From an uncultured Prevotellaceae bacterium (GTDB lineage Bacteria > Bacteroidota > Bacteroidia > Bacteroidales > Muribaculaceae): a DNA stretch of 38,396 nucleotides. The position numbers and the translations under genes were made by a program. Numbering within the stretch: position 1 is the first letter of the stretch; each line of letters begins with the position of its first letter. Where the stretch lies: positions 1-38,396 of the forward strand of contig ONRP01000030.1 of the NCBI GenBank assembly GCA_900320245.1, given 5' to 3'. The notes beneath the pieces were generated by a model that worked only from the letters and a program-made list of their open reading frames with translations, did no database searches and was not told the origin of the DNA. Shown here piece by piece: positions 8,910-17,273 of this stretch.

Positions 8910-9647
8910 TTAGATGTCGGGGAACTTGAGCCTTGCAATCTGCATCATGCGCGAGATGTCGAAGTAGAAGCCCTCGGTGCTCTTGCCCGCAACGGGCTGC
9001 ACCTTGATGTAGTCGATGTCGCCGTCGAGCGTCTCGTGGTCGGTGGCTACGAAGCCCAGGAAGTTGATGATGTTGTACTCGTGCTCGGGCGAGATGACCA
9101 CCCAGGGCTCCTCCTTGGTACCCCTGCCGCTGGACATGATGGCCGCGATGAGGCGGTCAAGGCGGTGTTGCAACATGGCGGCACTGGCATGTTTCTTCTT
9201 CTCCTTGAGGACGTAGATGTAGAAGTTCATCTGGTTCATGTCGAACATGTTGTCGTTGAGCGACAACTGGGCATAGTGCTCGATGGTGTCACACTCGGCG
9301 CGCGAGTGAGGCTGCTTGTAGTAGAGTTCCTCGACCTTGTTGCTGTAGATGCTCTCGCGGAAGGGGTTGTAGTCCTCCTGGAAGGTGTAGCCGTAGTAGA
9401 AGTTGCGCCACGCCTCGATCGACATCGTTGTGTCCCTCTTGTCGTAATAAGCCTTCATCAGTTTGGGGTAGTAATAGGCGTTCTTGGGGTTGGAGATGAC
9501 CTCTTTGACATGGTCAAAATCCACCTTGGCGATGGCGAACTTGCTGGGCTGGTTGCGTTCCGGAACCTCTTTGGTCGCCTGTGCCCATGCCGTGGTGGCG
9601 GTGGCGAAGACGATCAGCAGTGCGAGGATATGAAGCAGATGTTTCAT
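8910..9647 (-). CDS. Secreted DUF4919 family protein
   Basis: 245 residues. It has a signal peptide (MKHLLHILALLIVFATATTAWA, cleavage near AQA), so it is periplasmic or outer-membrane associated. The body matches my memory of DUF4919, a Bacteroidetes family with TPR-like helices: NAYYYPKLMKAYYDKRDTT, then NFYYGYTFQEDYNPFRES, EHYAQLSLNDN and a C-terminal GFYFDISRMM. The function is unknown. It follows the small membrane protein gene by 18 bp and ends in a terminator, so the two form a unit. Confidence 0.82.
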   Translation of the reverse strand: MKHLLHILALLIVFATATTAWAQATKEVPERNQPSKFAIAKVDFDHVKEVISNPKNAYYYPKLMKAYYDKRDTTMSIEAWRNFYYGYTFQEDYNPFRESIYSNKVEELYYKQPHSRAECDTIEHYAQLSLNDNMFDMNQMNFYIYVLKEKKKHASAAMLQHRLDRLIAAIMSSGRGTKEEPWVVISPEHEYNIINFLGFVATDHETLDGDIDYIKVQPVAGKSTEGFYFDISRMMQIARLKFPDI

Positions 9648-9665
9648 TTTGCGTAGTCGGTTAGG

Positions 9666-10157
9666 TTAGGTGATGACGATTCCCATGATGGCAATGCACA
9701 CGATTGAGATGGCGATGATGGCCGGAAGGCACTTGGCGGCAAAATAGCGCGCAAACATCGTCGAGGGGTTGAGCATCCACTTGCCGGCCGGGGTGCGGCT
9801 GTAGGCCAACTGGCCAATGGCGGCTCCGACGATGACGCCGAGTACCATCACGCGCGGTGCGAGCAGGATGCCGAGCAGGCCGCCCGCCATCGAGGTGAGT
9901 CCCACATAGAAGTTGCTGGACCGGTTCCCGTCGGGCTCGCCGCTGGGCGTGAGGTAGAACAGTCCCACGGTGATGAGCGTGGCGATGCCCCAGAAGATGA
10001 TGGTCGGCGTCTTGGCGTCGATGTAGTAACTCCAGTGCAGTAGCACGAGCCCCGCATAGGCCGGCACGGCAGCAACCCACCGTGGCCACAGCACCAGGAT
10101 GAGTGCGGCGGCGAGGCAGATGATGCCGGCGATGAGCAGTATGGTGGACATTCCCAT
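9666..10157 (-). CDS. Small multi-spanning membrane protein, DUF456-like
   Basis: 163 residues, almost wholly hydrophobic, with four or five predicted membrane segments: near residues 5-25, 30-45, 53-70, about 85-115 with glycine-rich GGLLGILLAPRVMVLGVIVGAAIG, and 142-162. The glycine-rich segment near the middle recalls DUF456-type proteins, but I am not sure of the family. MSTILLIAG at residue 3 is an alternative start (10151). It lies 82 bp after pgpH and 18 bp before DUF4919. Confidence 0.7.
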   Translation of the reverse strand: MGMSTILLIAGIICLAAALILVLWPRWVAAVPAYAGLVLLHWSYYIDAKTPTIIFWGIATLITVGLFYLTPSGEPDGNRSSNFYVGLTSMAGGLLGILLAPRVMVLGVIVGAAIGQLAYSRTPAGKWMLNPSTMFARYFAAKCLPAIIAISIVCIAIMGIVIT

Positions 10158-10239
10158 GGGTTGTCGTTCGGGTTCGTTTTACCGTTGTCTTTTATATAAT
10201 AAACACGATTTAGGCTATGATATTGCCCGGACGGCCACA

Positions 10240-12306
10240 TTAATTTGCGTCCTCGGCAGCCTGGGCGCCGGTCTCGGTGATGGCGTCGCTGGGATAGGAC
10301 ACGCGCATGTGGAAGGCCGTGCGCAGGCGTTCGACAAAGAGTTGCTTGACGGTCTTGACGTCGCTGAAACTGATGGGCGCCTCGCGCAGCAGGCCGTCGG
10401 CAATCTGGCCGTCGATGATTTTGTCGACCATGGCGGCGATGGACTCCTCGGAGTGGTCCTTGAGGCTCTTGGTGGCAGCCTCACAGGCGTCGGCCATCAT
10501 CAGGATGGCGGCCTCCTTGGTCTGCGGATTGGGGCCGGGGTAGGAGAATGGCGCCTTGTCCACCTCCTGGCCGGGCCTCATCTCGCGGGCCTTGTAATAG
10601 AAGTATCGGGTGACGCCCTTGCCGTGGTGCTGGGCGATGAGATCCCTGATGACCTTGGGCAGGTCGGCCTCCTCGGCCAGTTTGAGGCCGTTGGCGACAT
10701 GCTCGATGACGATTTTGGCGCTGTCCTCGGGCCTGACAAGGTGGTCGTGGGGGTTCTCGCCGATCTGGTTCTCGGTGAAGAAGGCCGGATTGACCGTCTT
10801 GCCGACGTCATGGTACAGCGCACCGGCGCGCACCAACTGCAGGTTGGCGCCGATTTTCAGTGCTGCCTCGCCGGCCAGGTTGGCCACCATCAGCGAGTGC
10901 TGGAAGGTGCCCGGACAGTTGGTTGACAGTTGGCGCAGCAGGGGGTTGTTGATGTCGGTGAGTTCGAGCAGGGTCATCGTCGAGGTGAAGCCGAAGATTT
11001 TCTCCACGATGGGGATGCTGAGGAAGGCAAACGACAAGATGACGCAGTTGGCCAGGAAGTAGGCGGGGAAGTGCTTGTCAAAGTTGTCGAGGTTGCCGTC
11101 GTTGATGAGCATCATGGCCAGATAGGTGATGAAGTAGGCGCAGAAGATTGCCGCGGCGCAGCGCACCAGTTGCGTGCGCTTGGTCAATTCCTTGACCGAA
11201 ACGATGGCGATAATGCCCGCCAGGAACTGCATGATGATGAATTCGGCCTGGTCGTTGATGGCAATCAGCGAGCAGATGAGCACGGTGACGATGTGCACAA
11301 AGAATGAGGTGTGGTCGTCGAAGAACGAGGCCACGATGATGGGCACCAGTCCGAAGGGTATCACGTACAACATGTTGTACTTGAACTTGACGCACAGGAA
11401 GGCGACAATGACAAAGACCGTGATGAACGCGATGAGGAATACCATGCGCCGCATGCTGGAGAAGACCTTGTTGCGCTGCAGTTTCATGAAGAAATAGAAT
11501 GCCAGCATCAGCGTGGCGACAATCAGGATCTGTCCCAGCAGATTGAGCGACTGGTCCACGTTGCGCTTCTTGTTGCGCTCCAGAATCTCGTTCTGGTAAC
11601 TCTCGATGGCCGACGCCTTCTTGGGGGTGACGATTTCGCCGTTGCGGATGATGGCCTCTCCGGCCTGCACGGATCCGGGCGAGCGCAGGGCATTGCGCAG
11701 GTCCTCGCTGAGCCATTTCTCGTTCTCCTCTTGGTTTACCATCATATTGGGAACGAGGTAGTTGCTGATGTCCACGGCATGGAGGGCGTTCTGCAGGTCG
11801 GAGTTGCCGGCCAGCGAGTCGGTCAGCCATTCATAGGCCTGCTTCACCGTCTTCATGTTCTGGGCGTCAACGACTTGCAACTGGTTGTTGCCCACCATGA
11901 AGCGCAACTGCTTGCCTGAACGGATGTCGTTGGCGGCATCGTTGTCGACGATGCCGTCGTCATACAAGGTGGCAACGGCACGCAGGAGGGCCTGGCTGCC
12001 AGGTCGTCCGGCCAGGGCCCGCGTGAGCAGGGCCTGCTGCTGTTCGCCCTTGTTGCGGTCCAGGGTGTAGATTTTGGAGAAGTTCTGTTCTACGCTGTCG
12101 GTGATGTGTTTGCGGGTGGCTTCGTCAAGTTCGATGTCAAACTCGAAGTTGGCCTCCAGCGCCTTGTGCAGCCATGGCTTGCCCACCTCGAAGGTGTAGG
12201 TCCTGCCTTCCTCGCGGCTGAAGAACAGCATCGTTGCTATCAGTATCACCGAAAGAATGAGTAGCAGGATGATGACGATGTTGCTATGTTTGCTTGATAT
12301 CTTCAT
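10240..12306 (-). CDS. pgpH: PgpH-type 7TM-HD protein, probable c-di-AMP phosphodiesterase
   Basis: 688 residues. The order is an N-terminal membrane helix (residues 9-29), an extracytoplasmic 7TMR-HDED domain (about 35-250), a cluster of transmembrane helices (about 255-440) and a cytoplasmic HD domain (about 460-660). HD-domain metal ligands are visible: His470 in CPGTFQHSLMVANLAGE, His499-Asp500 in ALYHDVGKT, and later AQHHGKG and MMADACEA. Known relatives (Listeria PgpH) hydrolyse c-di-AMP to pApA and are inhibited by (p)ppGpp. It lies 40 bp downstream of rel on the same strand, so the two are almost certainly cotranscribed. Substrate assignment is by family, not direct. Confidence 0.9.
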   Translation of the reverse strand: MKISSKHSNIVIILLLILSVILIATMLFFSREEGRTYTFEVGKPWLHKALEANFEFDIELDEATRKHITDSVEQNFSKIYTLDRNKGEQQQALLTRALAGRPGSQALLRAVATLYDDGIVDNDAANDIRSGKQLRFMVGNNQLQVVDAQNMKTVKQAYEWLTDSLAGNSDLQNALHAVDISNYLVPNMMVNQEENEKWLSEDLRNALRSPGSVQAGEAIIRNGEIVTPKKASAIESYQNEILERNKKRNVDQSLNLLGQILIVATLMLAFYFFMKLQRNKVFSSMRRMVFLIAFITVFVIVAFLCVKFKYNMLYVIPFGLVPIIVASFFDDHTSFFVHIVTVLICSLIAINDQAEFIIMQFLAGIIAIVSVKELTKRTQLVRCAAAIFCAYFITYLAMMLINDGNLDNFDKHFPAYFLANCVILSFAFLSIPIVEKIFGFTSTMTLLELTDINNPLLRQLSTNCPGTFQHSLMVANLAGEAALKIGANLQLVRAGALYHDVGKTVNPAFFTENQIGENPHDHLVRPEDSAKIVIEHVANGLKLAEEADLPKVIRDLIAQHHGKGVTRYFYYKAREMRPGQEVDKAPFSYPGPNPQTKEAAILMMADACEAATKSLKDHSEESIAAMVDKIIDGQIADGLLREAPISFSDVKTVKQLFVERLRTAFHMRVSYPSDAITETGAQAAEDAN

Positions 12307-12346
12307 GCTGGTATTTCGCTTGTTGTTGACTACTGCGGCGGTGATG

Positions 12347-14575
12347 TCACGACACCCTCGAGGCGCTGTTCACGCCCTTGACCTTCTTGATTTCTTTGCA
12401 CAGGTTGGTAACGACCGTCGCATCGCTGATGAGGACGTCCAGGTCACAGTTGAATACGCCCTGGTCGGCAGTAACGAACATTTTCTTCATGTTGATGGAC
12501 ATGTTGGTCGAGATGATGTTGACGATGGTCTGCAGGATGCCTTTCTGGTCGATGCCCTCGATGCGGATGGTGGCCAGGAAGCGGTCGCTGTGGTCCTCCC
12601 ACTTGGTCTCCAGCAGTCGCGAGCCGTAACTGGCCTTGAGACGTGCCAGGGTGGGGCAGTCCATCTTGTGGACGATGACTTCGCCCGCATCGTTGAGGAA
12701 TCCCACCACATCGTCGCCGGGGATGGGATGGCAGCAGTCTGCTATCTGGTAGTTGCTCACGCCGTCGCTGGTCTTGAGCGAGTAGATGGCCTTGGTGCTG
12801 ATGGCCTTGGCGGGCTCGCTGGTCGTCTGCTTGGGCGTCTCCTTGCCCTTGAAGGGGTTGCGGCGCCACCAGTTGAAGCGGGTGCCCTGCTCTTTCTTGA
12901 TGACCATATCCTCGTTGAGGATAATCTCGTTGTTGCCGATCATGAAGAAGAGTTCCTCCTTGCCGGCGACGCGTTGCCGTCCGATGGCCTGCGAGAGTAC
13001 CTCGTTGCTGAACTCGATGTTGTGGGTCTTGAGGAATTCCATGAAGCGTTTCTCACCTTCCTCCACAATCAGGCGCCGCTGGTGGCGCAGGGCAGAGCGC
13101 AGGCGCGTCTTGCCCTTGGCGGTGACGACAAACTTCTCCCACTCGGGCTTGGGCGTCTGGGTGTTGCTGGTGAGGATTTCCACCTGGTCGCCGCTGTTCA
13201 TCTTGTAGGACAGCGGTTTGAGTTTGTGGTTCACCTTTCCGGCGATGCAGTGTGTGCCCAGGTCGGTGTGCAGCGTGAAGGCCAGGTCGAGCACCGACGC
13301 GCCTTTGGGCAGCGTCATCGTCTCGCCCTTGGGGGTGAACACGACGATTTCGCTGGCGAACAGGTTGAGTTTGATGGTGTCCAGGAAGTCGATGGCGTTG
13401 GGTTCGGGTTCCTTGAGGATGTCGGTGATGGTGCTGAGCCACTTGGAGAGTTCCTCCTCCTCCTCGCCCTCACCGATCTTGTATTTCCAGTGGGCGGCAA
13501 ATCCACGCTCGGCGATGTCGTCCATCTTGCGGCTGCGAATCTGCACCTCGACCCAGTTGCCGTCGGGGCCCATGACGGTGACGTGCAGAGCCTGGTATTT
13601 GTTGACCTTGGGGGTGGTGAGCCAGTCGCGCACGCGGTCGGGATGCTTGGTATAGACCTCGGTGACCTCGTTGTAGATGTTCCAGCACAGCCGTTTGGCC
13701 AGGCTCTCGTCGTCGCCGCACTCAAACACGATGCGGGCGGCGTACAGGTCATAGACCTCCTCGAAGGGGATGCGCTTGCTCTGCATCTTGTTCCAGATGG
13801 AGAAACACGACTTGACGCGGGTGTTGAACTCGTACTTCAGCCCCATGTTGTCGAGGCGTTCGCGGATGGGCGCCGAGAAGCGGGCAAACAGTTCGTTGCG
13901 GCTCTCCTCGCTGGCCAATACCTGCTCCTTGATGCGCTGGTACTCGGTGGGGTGGTTGTACTTGAAACTCAGGTCCTCGAGTTCGGTCTTGATGGCATAT
14001 AGTCCCAGGCGGTGGGCCAGCGGGGCGTAGATATAGAGTGTCTCGCCGGCAATCTTGTACTGCTTGTTGGCAGGCATCGACGACAGGGTGCGCATATTGT
14101 GCAGGCGGTCAGCCATCTTGATGAGCACGACACGCACGTCCTCGCTCATGGTGAGCAGCAGTTTGCGGAAGTTCTCGGCTTGGGCCGATGCCTTGTCGCC
14201 GAAGATGCCGCCCGATATCTTGGTCAGTCCGTCGACGATGCGTGCAATCTTCTTGCCGAACTGGGTCTCGATGTCCTCGAGGGTATAGTCGGTGTCCTCG
14301 ACCACGTCGTGCAGCAGGGCCGCGCTGATGCTGGTCGAGCCCAGGCCGATTTCCTGGCTGACGATGGTTGCCACAGCGATGGGATGCATGATATAGGGTT
14401 CGCCAGAGCGGCGGCGAATGCCCTTATGGGCGTCGCGCGCGAACCTGAAGGCTTTGTCGATGACCTCCACTTTCTTGCGGTGGTTGCTTGACAGATAGCC
14501 GTTTAGAAGATTCTGATAGGCCTGGTCGACCATCTGCTCTTCCATCTCGGGCGTTATGTTGTTATTCTGAATCAT
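12347..14575 (-). CDS. rel: Bifunctional (p)ppGpp synthetase/hydrolase (RelA/SpoT homologue)
   Basis: Makes and degrades the stringent-response alarmone (p)ppGpp. 742 residues, full length. The HD hydrolase domain (about 40-200) has His64, His89-Asp90 in ALLHDVVEDT and KMADRLHNMRTL, so hydrolase looks active. The synthetase domain (about 245-365) has RVKSCFSIWNKM, YDLYAARIVF, DRVRDWLTTPK (the basic RxKD-type motif of bifunctional enzymes) and YQALHVTVMG. The TGS domain is at about 405-468, the zinc-finger-like CCHPIPGDDVVGF at 614-626 and the ACT domain at about 665-740. Own strong promoter upstream; pgpH follows after 40 bp. Confidence 0.96.
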   Translation of the reverse strand: MIQNNNITPEMEEQMVDQAYQNLLNGYLSSNHRKKVEVIDKAFRFARDAHKGIRRRSGEPYIMHPIAVATIVSQEIGLGSTSISAALLHDVVEDTDYTLEDIETQFGKKIARIVDGLTKISGGIFGDKASAQAENFRKLLLTMSEDVRVVLIKMADRLHNMRTLSSMPANKQYKIAGETLYIYAPLAHRLGLYAIKTELEDLSFKYNHPTEYQRIKEQVLASEESRNELFARFSAPIRERLDNMGLKYEFNTRVKSCFSIWNKMQSKRIPFEEVYDLYAARIVFECGDDESLAKRLCWNIYNEVTEVYTKHPDRVRDWLTTPKVNKYQALHVTVMGPDGNWVEVQIRSRKMDDIAERGFAAHWKYKIGEGEEEEELSKWLSTITDILKEPEPNAIDFLDTIKLNLFASEIVVFTPKGETMTLPKGASVLDLAFTLHTDLGTHCIAGKVNHKLKPLSYKMNSGDQVEILTSNTQTPKPEWEKFVVTAKGKTRLRSALRHQRRLIVEEGEKRFMEFLKTHNIEFSNEVLSQAIGRQRVAGKEELFFMIGNNEIILNEDMVIKKEQGTRFNWWRRNPFKGKETPKQTTSEPAKAISTKAIYSLKTSDGVSNYQIADCCHPIPGDDVVGFLNDAGEVIVHKMDCPTLARLKASYGSRLLETKWEDHSDRFLATIRIEGIDQKGILQTIVNIISTNMSINMKKMFVTADQGVFNCDLDVLISDATVVTNLCKEIKKVKGVNSASRVS

Positions 14576-14602
14576 GGGAACAATCGGTTTGTTTCAAAAG
14601 GA

Positions 14603-14634
14603 CAAAGATAGTGCAAGCCGAACACAATGGCAAA
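14603..14634 (-). promoter_or_regulatory. rel-pgpH promoter
   Basis: Minus-strand TTTG (14634-14631), a 20-nt spacer and TATCTTTG (14610-14603) match the Bacteroidetes consensus exactly, 27 bp upstream of the rel ATG. Confidence 0.75.
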
Positions 14635-14700
14635 CAAAAACGAAGTTTTTTGATTTGCCATTGTTGAGTGGAAGCCGCCTGTTTCCAGATAATATAGATG

Positions 14701-14717
14701 CTCTAGATGTTCTAGAG
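14701..14717. repeat. Short perfect inverted repeat
   Basis: CTCTAGA, TGT, TCTAGAG: 7-bp arms around 3 nt, between the esterase stop and the rel promoter. There is no T-tract after it, so it is a poor terminator. It could be an operator or simply part of the esterase 3' end. Confidence 0.4.
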
Positions 14718-14730
14718 GGGTGGCATTGGC

Positions 14731-16056
14731 TTATCCTTGGCCCTGGCTGGTGGGGCGGGTACCCAAGACGGGGGCTGTGACATTTAGGCGGCGACACCAG
14801 TCACTGGTAGATGTGTGAAGCCACACCATGCCTTCGGTGATAGTGACCTCGTTAACCGCGTCGATGCCTAGTGGCAGGCGCAGGATACCGCGCACCCGGC
14901 CATTTTGGTCGCAGATCTGCAGCCCTGCCGATGTGACGGCCCACAGGTTGCCGTTGCCATCAAAGGTGATGGCTTGAATGTCAAGTGCCTTGCTGTTGTC
15001 GTCGTTGTGCAGCCAGTAGAAGGGCTCGCCGCACGTCAGTTTCCCGTCCTGCAGGATGTATTGCCACACGGCATTGCCCGGTTCGGCGGGTATGACGGCG
15101 ACATTGGTCAAGTCGGGATAGATGATGCTGGTCACTGCTTTGCCAGGAGCCCCGTTGCCGGTCTTCTGCCAGCCTTTATCATCGCTCGTGAGCAGGTTTT
15201 CCAGAAAATCGTTACAGGTATATCCGAGATTAATCGGTGCCGACCAGTCGCGCCACATCCATTCCATCACTTGGGAAAAAATCTCAGTTGAGCGGGTGAC
15301 GTTGTGGCCGCCGTCGCTCCAGTCACACTCCACGTCATAGCCGGCGAACTTCAGCGCGCTGGCCAGCATTTGGTTGCCCTCGTACCAGTGACCGAACAAT
15401 GGGTTCCACACGTCGTTGCTGCCGTCCTGAATGAACACGCGCAGGGGTAGGGGCTCGGTCTTGCGCACCAGTGCCTGCAGGTCGTTACCGCCGCGCATCG
15501 CCACGAATGTGCCCACGCCGGTAAACACTTTGCCGAATAGGTCGGGACGGTGCCATGCGGCGTTAAAAGCGGCGATACCACCGCTGCTCAGGCCGAAAAT
15601 CATGCGTTCCTCGGGACGTCGCGACAGGCGGATGGGTTTGCCTTTGGCTGTGGTCTTCTGCTCAACGGCGGGCAGCACCTCGCTCTCGAGGAAGGTTGCA
15701 AAGGTGCCCGTGGTGCTGTCGAACTCATAACTGCGGTTGTAACGCAATACGTTGCCGTCCGCGTCCTTGATGACGCCCGGCTGCAGGAAGACGCCGATAG
15801 TGCAAGGCATCTTGCCCTCGGCGATGAGCGAGTCCATCACTTGGGGCGCGTTGCACAGCACGCCGTCCAAGCCCACATAGAGCGCAGCGGGTTCTTTTCC
15901 GTCATACTGATCCGGCACATAGACTTGGAGAGTGTGCACTGTGCCAGGATAGATGGCCGACTCTTCCAGCACACCGTCAATCAGCACATGGCCTGCTGCC
16001 ATGCTTAGTGCCGCTGCGGCGAATATAGTCAACAGTGAAAATCGTCTTGAAAACAT
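14731..16056 (-). CDS. Secreted CE1-like esterase with C-terminal SMP-30-like tail
   Basis: 441 residues from the ATG at 16056, which opens a signal peptide (MFSRRFSLLTIFAAAALSMA); the longer frame upstream runs through the promoter. The alpha/beta-hydrolase domain resembles Fes/esterase D type carbohydrate or siderophore esterases. The nucleophile elbow is GLSSGG (Ser157), a likely acid is Asp211 in QDGSNDVW, and the catalytic His251 is in SDGGHNVTRS. After about residue 275 comes a short segment with ITFDGNGNLWAVTSAGLQI, typical of SMP-30/gluconolactonase beta-propellers but long enough for only one or two blades. It probably removes acyl groups from polysaccharides in the periplasm; the substrate is not evident. 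Confidence 0.82.
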   Translation of the reverse strand: MFSRRFSLLTIFAAAALSMAAGHVLIDGVLEESAIYPGTVHTLQVYVPDQYDGKEPAALYVGLDGVLCNAPQVMDSLIAEGKMPCTIGVFLQPGVIKDADGNVLRYNRSYEFDSTTGTFATFLESEVLPAVEQKTTAKGKPIRLSRRPEERMIFGLSSGGIAAFNAAWHRPDLFGKVFTGVGTFVAMRGGNDLQALVRKTEPLPLRVFIQDGSNDVWNPLFGHWYEGNQMLASALKFAGYDVECDWSDGGHNVTRSTEIFSQVMEWMWRDWSAPINLGYTCNDFLENLLTSDDKGWQKTGNGAPGKAVTSIIYPDLTNVAVIPAEPGNAVWQYILQDGKLTCGEPFYWLHNDDNSKALDIQAITFDGNGNLWAVTSAGLQICDQNGRVRGILRLPLGIDAVNEVTITEGMVWLHTSTSDWCRRLNVTAPVLGTRPTSQGQG

Positions 16057-16078
16057 AGTTGTCGAGTTTTGGTTATTG

Positions 16079-16106
16079 CAAAGATAGATAATTTTGCGAA
16101 TAACAA
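16079..16106 (-). promoter_or_regulatory. Probable esterase promoter
   Basis: Minus-strand TATCTTTG (16086-16079) is an exact -7 match 22 bp upstream of the start. The -33 box is weak (TTG at 16106-16104, spacer 17). Confidence 0.5.
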
Positions 16107-16119
16107 GACATGAACGGTG

Positions 16120-16160
16120 GTAAAATGAAAGCGTGCGCTCCCGATTGTGGGAACGCACGC
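16120..16160 (-). terminator. Terminator of the NlpC/P60 gene
   Basis: 12-bp stem with one mismatch (16131-16142 with 16149-16160), 6-nt loop, followed on the minus strand by TTTCATTTT. It lies 25 bp after the NlpC/P60 stop. Confidence 0.8.
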
Positions 16161-16185
16161 GATGGTAGTTATAAGATGATTTGAT

Positions 16186-16719
16186 TTACAGAACTCGGCA
16201 GGCGCCTACATAGCGGCGACTGTAATAGGATTCGGTGTTTTTGCTCTCGGTGACGCCGCTGCTGCAAGCCGAATGGATGAAGTGGAAGGTGTTGTCGGCG
16301 TTGACGCGGGTAACGATGCCCACGTGGCCGATGCCTCCACGTCCCGAGCGGCCCTGGAAGAACACCAGGTCGCCAGGCTGCAGGTCGTTGCGCTGAACGC
16401 GCACGCCGTCAGAAATCTGGCCTCTTGACGAACGGTCGAGGTTGATGCCGAAGCGCTTGAATACGTAACTGGTGAAACCCGAGCAGTCAAAGCCGCGGGG
16501 AGACGCTGCTCCATAGCGGTAGGGAGTGCCACGGAAACCGTAAGCATAACTGATAAGTTGGTCAATGACGTTGCTGCGGTTGTATTGCTCGATCTGCTCA
16601 AGCACGGTGCCTTGTTTGCGGTTGTTCAACATCTGCGCCTGTGCAGGGAGACTAGTGATGGTGATTGCAATAAGAACGAATAATGCTGATAAACTTATTT
16701 TACTCTTGATAAAACTCAT
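16186..16719 (-). CDS. NlpC/P60 family cell-wall endopeptidase
   Basis: Expected to cut peptide stems of peptidoglycan in the periplasm. 177 residues: a signal peptide (residues 1 to about 28, ending LPAQAQ), a short linker, then the NlpC/P60 domain. The catalytic Cys79 is in RGFDCSGFTSYVF, His132 in GIGHVGIVTRV, and the third polar residue His149 in FHFIHSA. GTPYRYGAASPRG and LQPGDLVFFQG are family landmarks. It is a compact single-domain enzyme without SH3 or LysM modules. The promoter lies about 135 bp upstream, implying a leader of about 128 nt. Confidence 0.93.
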   Translation of the reverse strand: MSFIKSKISLSALFVLIAITITSLPAQAQMLNNRKQGTVLEQIEQYNRSNVIDQLISYAYGFRGTPYRYGAASPRGFDCSGFTSYVFKRFGINLDRSSRGQISDGVRVQRNDLQPGDLVFFQGRSGRGGIGHVGIVTRVNADNTFHFIHSACSSGVTESKNTESYYSRRYVGACRVL

Positions 16720-16853
16720 AAAATGTTGTTTAATAGGACTGGAAAGTCACACAACCCTGTGCTCATTTCTTTATGGCCGTTACGAACGATTCAACGACGT
16801 GCGTCCTGGTTTGTTACTCAATGAAGATAAGCGTAAAATTATCTTCGACGCTG

Positions 16854-16885
16854 CAAAGGTAGCCCAACCTGCCAACCCGACCAAA
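16854..16885 (-). promoter_or_regulatory. NlpC/P60 promoter
   Basis: Minus-strand TTTG (16885-16882), a 20-nt spacer and TACCTTTG (16861-16854) are an ideal match, placing the start site about 128 nt upstream of the ATG. Confidence 0.7.
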
Positions 16886-17273
16886 CTAATTAAACACTTG
16901 TAAACATTTACCGAAAATCGAGGTTTTAACAGATTGTTCCACGCAAACTCCCGCAGAAACGGGGCTCGCGGGCGACCTCAATGTTTAAATTTTGGAAAAG
17001 AAAAATGAAAAAGTTTACAAATTTTAACAATAAATGGCATCCTATAAGATTTATTTTTTGAATTTTTGCTACAAAAAGCGACCTCGAAGAATGAGAATCG
17101 GGCCTTCGAAATTGCAAAATGCAACCAAGAAGGCCCGTTTTATCAAAAAATGGATTTTTGGGGTCGGATCACGTGCCTGGACAGGGTGCCGGCGCGTGGA
17201 ACATTGCAGTTTTTTTCGTCCCTTCCCGAAGTGGCTGTTCGGGGGTGCATGTTAGGCCTGTTACGGGCCAAAA
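16886..17273. other. Intergenic region without a convincing gene
   Basis: AT-rich on the left. It holds one hairpin, CGGGCCTTC (17099-17107) with GAAGGCCCG (17129-17137), 21-nt loop, followed by TTTTATC, which could act as a plus-strand terminator. A weaker stem, CCCGAA with TTCGGG, lies at 17225-17243. Open frames here are short, have no recognisable protein signature and no start signals, so I call none. Confidence 0.5.

Noticed and set aside
12257-14002. Long plus-strand open frame opposite rel
   Set aside because: It is a shadow of the rel frame with no domain or start signals; rel itself has all its motifs.
17034-17255. 73-codon plus-strand frame upstream of the Rieske-like lipoprotein
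   Set aside because: It has basic/aromatic composition typical of random AT-rich DNA, crosses a hairpin, and lacks family features.
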